Shown one piece after another: positions 24,814 to 34,576 of a stretch of DNA of 64,000 bases. Both the position numbers and the translations under genes were made by a program. Source of the stretch: Melampsora larici-populina 98AG31 (Eukaryota; Basidiomycota; Pucciniomycetes; Pucciniales; Melampsoraceae); contig NW_006768807.1 of assembly GCF_000204055.1 (NCBI RefSeq), positions 452,177 to 516,176 on the forward strand, read 5' to 3'. The first letter of the stretch is position 1, and every line of letters begins with the position of its first letter. The notes under the pieces were generated by a model, which had not been told where the DNA came from, ran no database searches, and saw nothing but the letters and a program-made list of their open reading frames with translations.

Positions 24814-26384
24814 TTCTTAGGAATCAGCAAATGGTTCGCTTTGGAACCGGGTCTAGGTACGTTTAGGCGCCAGACGCTTATATCAGGCAATAGGAATTCA
24901 GATTAAAGTGGAGCCTGTAAAATGCGGCTTCACCGAACGAGTTTGTTTGTTTTCTGATCTCGCAGCAAGGGTGTCTTTACTTTGGTCCCGTGGATATCCA
25001 GGGGATGAACCAAGGTGGATGATGTCGAATGATCAAAGTTTTATAATTTATCAAAGGATAGATTAGCATCAGGCTGTACAACATACAATTTTTAAACGGA
25101 GTATCAATCTTTCGAGCTTAAAAAGGTTGTGATATAAGCACGTAGATTTGAAAATGTGCTGGTTGATGGACCAGATATTCCAAAGCAAGCATATCCCTTG
25201 CCGACTCGGTAAGTGGTTTTCAGGCTCAATATCAGCCTGAGCCAAATTGACAATGCCTCAGTCAGTTGAAAAAGATCAACTCAAGAGCTCGACAATCTGC
25301 TAGGGTTTTCAAGTAAACATCGAAGATATATACATATGACCATGCCGCATCACACCTGATAAGCACACTGGAACCTCGAGGAGTACATATGTCCCCTAAA
25401 CTGCCTTGGGTGTTCCTTGCTTTGTTTGTTTTTCAGCTTTTCACATTATATGCGCGATACCACTCCGCTCTACCCGCTGCTAAAGTCTCGGCAGATGTAC
25501 CCTTCGCGCCCGGCAACGACTGAACACTATGCAATTGTAGTAAGTAATCCAAGTTGAAGGTGGAGGAAGAATTGAGGCAGATGGTCCCACGGATGCTCGT
25601 CAATGCAGGTCAGCATCAAGTTGACCATCACAGTTGTGGCCTGATCGTTGGCCACATCAAGCCCGCCGTACTGTCATGTGATTGATGATGAACATCATTC
25701 GGCTTCAATGCTATAAAATCCGCCCGGTTCGATCTGAGGGGATGCATCCTTCAACGGTATTGTAGTGATGACTGTTTTGTCACAAGACCTGGCCGGTAGA
25801 TAACAAAGAAAAAGAGAGGAACACAAAGACAGAAAGAGGAACGGTGACTGATGATGTTATGTCTGGGGAATTCTGTAGAATCATACGATCTAATGGGACC
25901 CTCACGTTCTAAGAAAACTCAGATTCGGTTTGTGAGATCGAGGTTGAGGTAATGTCTACTCTGCCAGTAAGCTTGAATAAAGGCCTCACAACGTAAATCG
26001 ATAGGAGCGCGAAGAAATTGGGCGCAAAGGGCAGAAAGATGAACCCAGCATCTTGGCAATCCATTCTTGCAAGTTTGGAACACCTTGATCAAAGACAAGC
26101 CATGCTTGACCTCCCCATCTTGATTTATATTTGTTATAATTTCAATTTCTCGCAATCGGTAACAGATTGTATGCCAAAACGAAGCCTAGACGGTTGCGAC
26201 CCTGCTCTTTGTTGAGGACTATTTATCACATCATGGATCACTTCCGTCTTGCCTTGGGTCAGAGAATCCAGTCATGGGAAGATCTCGAGGCATGCTACAC
26301 GAATTGAGGATAATTGTTGGCACAAAATCGGAATCAGGTACAAATAATACATTGAGGTCAACGACCTCAATATGGGTCAGCGTT
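24814..26384. other. Intergenic stretch with small ORF and F-box-like scraps
   Basis: No full gene is supported. Minus-strand frames at 25919-26155 (KHGLSLIKVFQTCKNGLPRC) and 26231-26419 (THIEVVDLNVLFVPDSD) have a leucine-rich, F-box-protein-like feel but no F-box; they may be gene remnants. The small plus-strand ORF at 25389 is listed separately. Confidence 0.35.
25389..25523 (+). CDS. Small ORF with signal-peptide-like start
   Basis: 44 codons starting MSPKLPWVFLALFVFQLFTL, a basic residue plus a strong hydrophobic core, then a short polar tail ending PFAPGND. It could encode a short secreted peptide or be the first exon of a longer gene; a GTAAGT lies about 20 bp after the stop in another frame. 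No family was recognised and it may be chance. Confidence 0.25.
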   Translation: MSPKLPWVFLALFVFQLFTLYARYHSALPAAKVSADVPFAPGND

Positions 26385-27215
26385 TCACAGAGGTTGTGAG
26401 GCTCGTTCTGCGTTTTCAATCAATTCACTGCGAAAGCAAAAACCAGACAAAACAAGCTCAGCAAGATCAAGAGGGTGTTTGAAGAAGACCAAGAGGATCG
26501 AATCCTGCCTACCCGCAGATAACATATTTGGCTTTGAAATGCATCTCCCAGTCACTGAGAGCAGTCAATTCTAGCTCAGTGAGATCACCCAGATCATCAA
26601 TGGGTGCATCTATGGGAGTCAGGATTGACTCTTCAAACGTCTGCTTTGCTAACCCACGTGAGGCATCCCGGCCTGCAAAGTTACCATAAGGGCTTTGGTC
26701 ATGGGAGACAGAATCGGTTGGACCGACTTTGGATTAGTGCAGAGCCGTAGGCGTTGAGTTGGGGTGAGTTTGTATTTCTTACCCGTCTGGACCATAAAAG
26801 TTACGACCAGAAGAAAGATCATAAACCAGTTTGTTGATGGCAAAAAGCTATTCGTTGGATTAGGATTGATCAGTACACTTTGATAGCTTTTCATCGAGTG
26901 AATTGAAGTCCTCACAATCTTTCCACCATTAGCTCCATCAAATGACCGAAGTTCGAGTGGGGTATAAGTTCTCCACACCACACTATCCGGAAGTTTAGCT
27001 GGCTTCCAATTATATTGAATCGGACTAGTTTCGATCTTCAAATCTTGTTTAATTTCAGTGACATCTTCAGGTGACCTTAGATCATCAAATTTGAAGGAAG
27101 GAAAGAGTGGTATGATTGCGTATCCTAGAATAACAAGTAAGACTACATTGATAGGATTAGTGAGAAAGGGAAGACAAGTTGTCCAAAGTTCGCTATCGAA
27201 AGTTAGTATTGACAT
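26385..27215 (-). CDS. DAP1: Dap1/MAPR haem-binding protein (PGRMC-like)
   Basis: Four exons. Exon 1 starts MSILTFDSELWTTCLPFLTN with one hydrophobic span (NVVLLVILGYAIIPLF) and then VVWRTYTPLELRSFDG. Exon 2 gives LFAINKLVYDLSSGRNFYGP, exon 3 PYGNFAGRDASRGLAKQTF then LTELELTALSDWEMHFKAKY, and exon 4 ELIENAERASQPL-stop at 26385. This is the cytochrome-b5-like MAPR fold. The haem-contacting Tyr pair (FYGP and PYGNF) and the later Lys-Tyr (AKY) are present. Dap1 binds haem and supports cytochrome P450 steps of ergosterol synthesis at the ER; the N-terminal span fits ER anchoring. It starts 328 bp from the divergent RPC8 gene. Confidence 0.92.
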
Positions 27216-27542
27216 CGATGTGGTTCATGAGCTGGAACAGGTTGGAAATAGGAGATGGTATCTGTTTGATGCTCTCGACTCAGCGGCCTTTCGTCTTCTG
27301 AGAAACATGTTCCTCGAAATAAGCATATGCAATGATCGAGGGCCATGCCTATGCTTAGGACGAGTTTGGATTAACGAAAGAGTCAATGTCATCAAGGATG
27401 TCACACTGAAAATCAACCTGTGTAAGATGGGAGTAGCTCTTGTGACTTCCTCCGACCATCGCATGAAAAACTTTCAAGAAAGTCATAGAAGCAATATCAG
27501 ATCCCATCAGCAAAATAGTCAAGAATATCAATACCAATCAAC
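27216..27542. promoter_or_regulatory. Bidirectional promoter between DAP1 and RPC25
   Basis: The two ATGs (27215 minus, 27543 plus) are only 327 bp apart, so both promoters must share this interval. Overlapping open frames in it are not conserved-looking. Confidence 0.6.
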
Positions 27543-28839
27543 ATGTTTGTCCTTTCACACCTCAAGGTCAGTAACAATTCAACCTAGACTAATTATCAAT
27601 ACCCGGATTGTTATATAAGAAACTGAAGATCTTCTCCGTACGAACAAACAAATCAAATGAAGTGGATTGTTTAGGATACTATCAGAGTCTTGGCCCGAGA
27701 CTTTGGACGTGATCGAGCAAAGGTGCTTGAGCAAGAAATTAACCGAAAATATGCGAACAAGGTACATTTATCACATCTGTACTTCATCCAAGTCGAATAA
27801 TATACTAATTGCTCAATGAAATATCTCGATAGGTCTTACCAGACGTAGGATTATGCTTGTGCTTATTCAATATTGTTTCTGCTTCTGAAGGCAAAGTACT
27901 CTATGGCGATGGATGTCTTTATCATCTAGGTAAGATACGTAGCTATTTCAAAATACCTGCACCCCGTAATTTTTATGATAACACCATGATTGCCAACAGC
28001 TGACTTGCATATTGATTGATCTAGTCGAATTCACACTCGCTGTCTTTCGTCCGTTTATAGGCGAAAGTTTGGTGGGTATTGTCAAATCGAGTTCACCGGC
28101 CGGCATTAGAGGTTCGAAGCTTTTGCTCTCACTTACACAGATTCTGCATCATTGCAAACGCTCAAAAGTTCTTCTCTCGACCTTCCCAACAGTCTCATTG
28201 CACTTTTTCGATGACATTCATATCCCTTGTCGATCTCTGCCCTTCCCATCAGCTTAGTGAGTTTCATCATCTCAGTTTCCATCGACGTGGCAATAACTAA
28301 CGTCAGGTTTTTGTTCCTACCACTTGATGACAGTGAGCCAACTTTGAATGAATTTTTCTGGGCATCCGATTATTCAGATCTTGAGGGTCAGCCTGAGATG
28401 CCTAGTGATCTTCTTGCTACGCCCCTCGAAGGAAGATTATATATTCAAGTCGGTCAGACTATCCGGTTTCGAATCGAGCAGGAGCATTTCTTCGATATTG
28501 GACCAAAGGAAGCTCCTAAGGCTCCTGACCCGGTCCCCGAGGGTGTTGAATTGAGTGCCTTAGAGCAGCAGATTATTCAAGCCCGACAGGAAGGCATCCC
28601 TGCCTATAGTCTGAGTGTAAGTCTATTCTACGTAGTGATTAGACACTTTCTATCTGATCTCCTTTCCATCAACGAGACATTATGATATTTTGTTATTTAC
28701 TCAGAACTTTGACTTTTTACCCGGTTGCTTTCGATTTTGTACCTTTGGGTGTCAATAGGCCACATGTAGTGGTCAAGGATTGGGTATAGTGGCATGGTGG
28801 GGCGAGGCAGAAGATGATCAAGATGCTATGGTCGAATGA
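27543..28839 (+). CDS. RPC25: RNA polymerase III subunit RPC8 (Rpc25)
   Basis: Exon 1 is tiny (27543-27566, MFVLSHLK), followed by GTCAGT; exon 2 starts at 27675 with DTIRVLARDFGRDRAKVLEQ and EINRKYANK. Then VLPDVGLCLCLFNIVSASEG with YGDGCLYHL, VEFTLAVFRPFIGESLVGIV with KSSSPAGIR, and VSLHFFDDIHIPCRSLPFPS. Next come FLFLPLDD, EGRLYIQVGQTIRFRIEQE, and a last exon GQGLGIVAWWGEAEDD ending at TGA 28837-28839. The order matches RPC8: an N-terminal Rpb7-like domain followed by an OB-fold. With its partner Rpc17 it forms the Pol III stalk used in initiation at tRNA and 5S genes. The ATG is fixed by the conserved MFVL start. Total length is about 220-230 residues, normal for the family. Confidence 0.92.
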
Positions 28840-30181
28840 CCCCTTTTAATTTGCTAATGTCTTCTAAATTCGGGCAATCGTAACCTCAAAAATGGCCACC
28901 TGGCGATCGTACTCGACATACGTTACTACAGTCCCTGAACGATAGGTCTCATAAGTGATTTTTCATCGACTGCATCGGGGGAGCATTGTGCAAGCTTTAA
29001 GGCAAGCTTTTATCAACAGGCTCGAATACATGATCAAATATCAGCTTTTATGAACAGACTTGAGTTCATTACATGATCGAATATCGCAACTTGAATGGAC
29101 TTATTTGTCAAATTCAAAAAATCATCGTCCGAGTTGTTGGGCTAGAGTCTAGAGACTTTGGTTGTACTCACATCATGAATCACTTGTGATAGTGACGGTA
29201 TCATTGATTCGGCTCTTGCGGATGAAAAAATTTAAGCCATTTGTTTCCCCTTACCAAACCCAGACCTCATATTTCCTAATCTTGCAAAAAAGAGCATGCC
29301 GTTATTACACAATGAGAAAGCCTCAATGTCAAATAAGAGTCTGTTATTAAATCTTTTTTCTTCGTCCATAATGAATCTTCCAGAGACCACTCTCTAGACA
29401 TTTCATCAAAATCCAATCTCCAATGTGGGACACGCACTTGCGCTTGTGGTGAAATTCTATTCTGAGGAAGAATAAAAAAGTAAAAGCAAAATCAAAACAA
29501 ACCCATCTCCTGTTCCGCTTCATTTTTCTCTTGCAGGAGCTTCCTCGAAATATGTATCCAGACAAGTCTTCTCCCCACTTCACCTTTTCTTATACCTTGT
29601 TTCACGCGCTGCTGAATCGAGTGACAGAGCATTCCTCCTGTCTGTCAAGTCGCAAGTGGCAGATAGTTTTTGGTTTGCATCGACCAGCATCGTCTCTCAC
29701 CTTCGATCTATTTATAACTGCGGGTATCCCACCTTTCTGGCCTTTTCTGGCCTGACGGACACGCACATACATAGTGCACATACATGTTTTAAAGATAGCC
29801 AAAATCAAACTTCGAAGACCTTTTCGTGAGCAGGCTTGTTTTTTCACTTGTTATTCTTCACCACGATGGGCTTCACAGGGCTTGACGGCAGTTTTTTGTA
29901 ACCGGGGAGATCCACGGTCCGAACGTGATCTTGTACATACTCAAATGCAAGGCAATCTGGACAGTGGACATGGACCTACATGGACATTGAAAATGTTCTT
30001 TTTTGCATACAATCCTTTGAGCTTTACGCCCACTAGAAATGCGGGGTGTCGCCGCCCGATGAACAACAGACTGTAGTCTGAAGTCTTGCAGGCTTCAATA
30101 TACTCCAAAATTAAAATGCTGCGCGAATCGCGAATGATGAGCACCGCATTCGCCGCAGTCTAGACTCTATCCTATTTTATC
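28840..30181. other. Intergenic stretch
   Basis: No gene recognised. Around 28995-29085 a ~45 bp segment (GCTTTTATSAACAG...ATGATCRAATATC) is present twice in tandem with mismatches. Confidence 0.4.
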
Positions 30182-30505
30182 TCAAGGTGTGCTCCGGCCG
30201 ATATCCGGCGAGTTCAAGCCATTCCGACAACCGAGCCGCCGGATAATCCGGCCACCGGATGATGCCAAAGGCCTTTCCGGTATCCGGATCCGTCGGATAA
30301 TCCGACGGATATCCGGCTAAAAAACCGGGTCCGGGTCCCTGACAACACGCGTAAGCTGCGGTATCCGGCGTGTTCAGGCCATTCCGATAACCGAACCGCC
30401 GGATTATCCGGCCACCGGATGGTTTCAAAACCCTTTCCGACATCCGGATCCGACGGATGCTCCGACGGATATCCGTCGGTTCTTCGGCTCCGGAGCACAC
30501 CTTGA
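30182..30505. mobile_element. 324 bp GC-rich hAT-like MITE
   Basis: Terminal inverted repeats TCAAGGTGTGCTCCGG (start) and its complement (end), flanked by ATTTTATC at 30174-30181 and 30506-30513. An 8 bp target duplication is the hAT signature. The inside is strikingly GC-rich compared with its surroundings and is made of two related ~150 bp halves, each with ATCCGG/CCGGAT palindromes (about 30196-30345 and 30360-30480). There is no coding capacity. Confidence 0.85.
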
Positions 30506-30850
30506 ATTTTATCCACTTGTTCCATTCACACGGATGTCCCTTCTCCCTCGTCGAGCAATTTGAAATTTCTGAGAGGATGTGGGGCTTTTGAGCCGGACCC
30601 GACCGAAGTCTCACACTTTTGACGCCGAGCACTTGTGTGCTCGAGGAACGTGAGACACATGTGAAGCTTTTGGGGCTGGAGCCTGGGGTGCCCACCAGAC
30701 TTGTATGTACCATTTTTATCGTCGATGAGAGTGCCAATAGAGGATAAAACAGGCTAAAACAGGTCATTCACGTTTCCCCTCGTCCGCTTTGTCTCTCAAA
30801 ATTATCCATATACCACTCTTCAACAAGTATTCTTACTACAGTCACTTATC

Positions 30851-32061
30851 ATGCAATCCTTAAGCCTCCTCTCAGTCATTTTATTGCTACCCGCCTTTTT
30901 GGTGGCATCCTCAGGCGAACGTCACACTCAATGTTATAACTATTTCCTCAACAAAGATCAATGTGTTTACGGCTCTCAATGTGACCCATGTCCCGCAGGT
31001 CAACCTATTCCTAAAAAGACATGTGAGAGCGGCGGACAGGTTAATTAGTTTTCTGCATCACTAGCAAGTCCCAGTGCTTGAGCTGACATCACTCAACATT
31101 CATATTTGTCAGTTCCAACACCCTACGGCCGTCAGCCCAACAGATCAGATGTCCTACTCGATACCCGCCAAACACGCGCGCGTCCGCCGATATGATACCA
31201 CGACTCCAGTCAGTTCCTTTCCTCTTTAACGTCTTGCAATACTCCGTCAACTAACGGATCATGTGATGCTGCAGTCGTCTTTCGTCGCCGGAGGTAATGG
31301 AGTAAGTTCTCTGATTTCCTTGCCACAGGTCGGGCAGTCTCTGACGCTAGTGCCTCCAGAATTGCGGTTTTTACAACACTACTAGTGACTTAGGTCAGTC
31401 CACATCTCGCGCATCTCACGTATCACGTCTTTTGAGGTGAAGCTCATGCCGGTTATGTAAAACCCAATTTAGGCGTGTGCATTTGGTCCGGCAGTGACAC
31501 GACTGGAAACAGCACAACCGATAACGGATGGTTGAACCAGTACGTCACTTCTCCTTGTAGAAAATAATATTCCTGATCATCGACTAACTTGAAGTAATAA
31601 ACAGAGCCACCTCTGACAACTGCAACAAACAAATGTAAGTTGAGGCTCGCGTTGACCTCCGACAGACCAGATGCTGACAGCTCCTTTCCCTCAGCTATAT
31701 CCAACGCCAAGGCCAACCCGACACCGTTAAGTTTGTTCCCGTCATCGACTCCTGCAACTTCAACACCGTGGATCCTGCGCTCGGCTGCTTCCAGGTCTTC
31801 GTGACCAGAGCTGTGAGTCTCAGTCTTACCTCAGACTTTAATTCCTACACCCTGCTAATATTCCTTTGATAGTTGTACGACTCATTCAACCCCACCCAAG
31901 AGGAGTTGAACTCAGGAGCGTTGAACAACATCACTTGGGACTTGTAAGTCTCCCTTCCCTGCCTGTGACATAGATACGAGCTTTCACGTTTGGCTGATTT
32001 TACCCCATCGTTTCATAGCAACATCGGATCAGCTGAAGACCGTCAGCCCGGTCCCATCTAA
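30851..32061 (+). CDS. Secreted Cys-rich double-psi beta-barrel-like protein
   Basis: Nine short exons, all with GT-AG introns, giving about 225 residues. Exon 1 starts MQSLSLLSVILLLPAFLVAS, a clear signal peptide, then CYNYFLNKDQCVYGSQCDPC. The core reads NCGFYNTTSDL, GVCIWSGSDTTGNS, NGWLNQATSDNCNKQIYIQR, then VKFVPVIDSCNFNTVDPALG, CFQVFVTRALYDSFN, LNNITWDFNIGSAED, ending RQPGPI. A Cys-Gly opening, a VxDSC block and a closing ITWDF are features of RlpA/expansin/barwin-like DPBB folds. It lacks a CBM. Such secreted rust proteins may act at the host cell wall or as effectors; that is inference. Nearest neighbours are a MITE upstream and a transposon nest downstream, a common setting for fast-evolving secreted genes. 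Confidence 0.75.
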
Positions 32062-32339
32062 TTTTTGCCTCTCTCGCTTGATTTTACCGCTCTCCAATGA
32101 TGGAAATATGTTATTTTTGTGCCACGATTGTCTGCTTGCCTCCTGTCAATCCGTTTCTTGGAATTGTCACTCTTGTCTTTAGAAAGTTGCCTTCTTGTTG
32201 GGTTTTCCCACGTGCGGCAACCCAAGCAGTTGCTTATGCTCACTCCATGATCAGGCTGCTCGCAATGTAATGTGATGCCCTCTTATTTTGGTGAATGTCG
32301 CAATTGAAGATGCTAGTGTTATCAAATGAATCATCCTCT

Positions 32340-34049
32340 TCAATACAACAGACTTGCCACCGAAACTCGGTCAAGATATTCAAGCCGTGTGGCGGATATC
32401 AATTGTCAAGGGCACGGATGTTGCAATTCTTTGTTCACTTGCTTGGTGTTGCCAGCGGCGTCTACTGAGGAATAATATGCCTAACTCGTATGAAGGGACT
32501 ATTTCCAGATGTCATCTCCCTGATCTTCATAATGTCCATCTGTTTGAGGGTGGTATGCTGTTGGTGAGTCTATTTTGCAATGTATGTCCATCATGATCTT
32601 TGAAAGGAATACACTGCCAATGTCTAAAGTGACTGTTTTTGGTCTTCTGTGTGAATCCCATATGTTTTCTATCATACTAGAGGCTAGATCATCAGAACTC
32701 ATTGTTTTCTTGTATCCTATAAATTGAGCCATCTTAGTTAGTCTACTACTACTGTTGGGATGCAATCAAACCTGTGAAACAGGCAAGTCAGTGATTATGT
32801 TGTAACAGATATAAGTCCATGGTCCATAGAGTATTGCAAGTGGTTGAAGGGTTCCAAATGTCTGCTGTTTGAGCCTTTACCCTTCAGCAGGACATCCATC
32901 CATCCATATGCTTATTTACATACACCTTCATTGACACATAGTGGTAGGATCTTTTTGGTAGTGCTGACACTCTACTTCTACCTGGATGTCCAGCTATGTG
33001 GCTATAATGTGTGGACCGTAATATTTCTAGCTTGAGCTTGTCATCATCTGGGCTTACTCTTTCCATGACAATATAAAAAATTATCTCAAGGGCTATATCC
33101 ATCTAATAATCTTGACAAACCCATGTCTTCACAGAGGTGAATCAATTTTTTGATCTTCCGGTCTTGAACTGACTACTTTCTTGCCTCATTGATTATTTCC
33201 GCATCATTCCATACTGCATCTTGTTCAATCAGCTTGTTCTTAAATCCTTCAACTCTTGGGTTTTCTTCATAGTTACTGCTGACCAAAGATTCTAGTAATT
33301 CAAGTCCATCAATAAACATGTCACTTGGGAGATTTGCTGGCTTGTGGCAACGCTGCCACAATTACTTTACCAGTATTGGTATTGTAACGGTATCATAGTT
33401 TTTTTTAGTATCGTATTGTCAGTATCAGTATTGCAGCCACAATACGTTACTGCCGATCCTCCTGGCAGTATCGTGTATGGCGGTACTTTACTGAGTATTG
33501 TATTGTACCCCAAGTACAATACCGCAATAGGCCCAGGGAAGTATTGAGTATACAATCTCTGGTGTTTTTGTGTCTGGGAGTGCAATACTACAATACAGTA
33601 TCAGTATCTGATTGATATTGTGACAAGATACGCTAATAGGTAATGGGCGGCACAGTATTGCCATTGCAATACTTTACTGAGTATTGTATTGTGGGTACAG
33701 GCACGTTACTGAGGCTTGGATTCCTGAGTATTGTAGACCCGTTACTTTACTGAGTATTGTTGATACAATACCAGTATCGTATTTGTGGCAGCGTTGCTTG
33801 TGGAGCTGGCTGAATGTTAATTTTTCACTTTTTTTTGGTGCCAAATTTGGTCTTTGAGAGAGTGAATCCGGTTTGGTTGATTGTTGACCAGGTTGGAACC
33901 TGATCTTGAAGTCAAAACTTCCCATTACTTCTGCCCATCTTTCTTTGTTGAAATTATTGATTGCAAGTTCTTATAGTCAGTGTAAACTATCATATCAAGT
34001 CTATGTGGGTTCTCCTCTGTATACTGCCTCCATTCTTTGATGGAGGTGA
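32340..34049 (-). mobile_element. Decayed Ty3/Gypsy pol remnant (minus strand)
   Basis: Fragments in pol order on the minus strand: RNase H (KEWRQYTEENPHRLDMIVYT at ~33960-34049), linker (DFKIRFQPGQQSTKPDSLSQ at ~33800-33925), zinc-binding region (LRSTHYSHIAGHPGRSR at ~32990), integrase core (SRLTKMAQFIGYKKTMSSDD and TAYHPQTDG at 32499-32765). Frames are broken and catalytic residues are altered (LDIGSVF instead of SDRGS), so it is dead. The 5' part continues beyond the younger element at 46135-46230. The left boundary is approximate. Confidence 0.75.
33348..33796. mobile_element. 449 bp MITE inserted in the old Gypsy remnant
   Basis: The termini are CAACGCTGCCAC... and its inverse (…GTGGCAGCGTTG), flanked by CTTGTGG at 33341-33347 and 33797-33803 (7 bp target duplication). 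The interior is built from repeated CAATACT/AGTATTG words in both orientations. Removing it and one target copy rejoins the host Gypsy frame as SQLHK|PANLP, matching the homologous QLIKPENIG of the younger Gypsy element, so the boundaries are confirmed by the reading frame. Confidence 0.85.
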
Positions 34050-34226
34050 TGTTACGACTCTACCTGTGAAAGGTTCAACACGCATGTCACACATAGTAGA
34101 CTATTTGTATATACGTCACTAGCTCATACTGTCCTATTTCCTTCATGCGACAATCTTATAATAGAGACCAGATGACCTATTGATTCCTCTCTTCTGTTGA
34201 CAAGATCCACACCTAGGGCCTTAACA
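34050..34226 (+). repeat. 5' LTR of the chromovirus
   Basis: 177 bp, TG...CA. Contains TGTATATA (34106-34113) and, about 35 bp further, ATGCGACAAT (34145-34154), the predicted transcript start and primer. Confidence 0.92.
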
Positions 34227-34227
34227 T

Positions 34228-34237
34228 ATTGTCGCAT
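34228..34237 (+). promoter_or_regulatory. Primer-binding site of self-priming type
   Basis: ATTGTCGCAT lies one base after the 5' LTR and is the exact complement of ATGCGACAAT inside the LTR. It does not resemble the usual initiator-tRNA-Met PBS (TGGTA...). This is the arrangement used by Tf1/sushi-type elements, whose own mRNA 5' end primes reverse transcription. Confidence 0.65.
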
Positions 34238-34576
34238 CTTCTCAAAAACGTGAACTGAGGAAAGATAGACCAATCCGAAAGAATCAAAATTAGAATCGAT
34301 TGACTTTAGAAGATTTAGATTAGACTTCAACTACAAGATTAGAATTTGACAGAAATTTTAAGAACTTGTGAGAATTGAACTCACACTTGATCAACAACAG
34401 AACATCAGATTTAACGTTTCAGATCGACTATTCAGAGTTTAGCCACCACGTCGCCTTCATACAGAACCCCCGCAGACGGCGACGACGATTCAGACCCTGA
34501 AACATTCACAAACTTCGTCGACGCCGATACCGCTCTCACTGATACAAATCTTGCACTAGCATCTGACTCTACTGCG

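Noticed and set aside
27058..27618. Plus-strand ORF of 186 codons between DAP1 and RPC25
   Set aside because: It overlaps DAP1 exon 1 in antisense and the first RPC25 exon in another frame; the spliced RPC25 model with the MFVL start is far better supported.
30177..30767. Minus-strand ORF of 196 codons
   Set aside because: Its C-terminal half lies wholly in the GC-rich MITE, where stop codons are rare; no protein-like motif and no start context.
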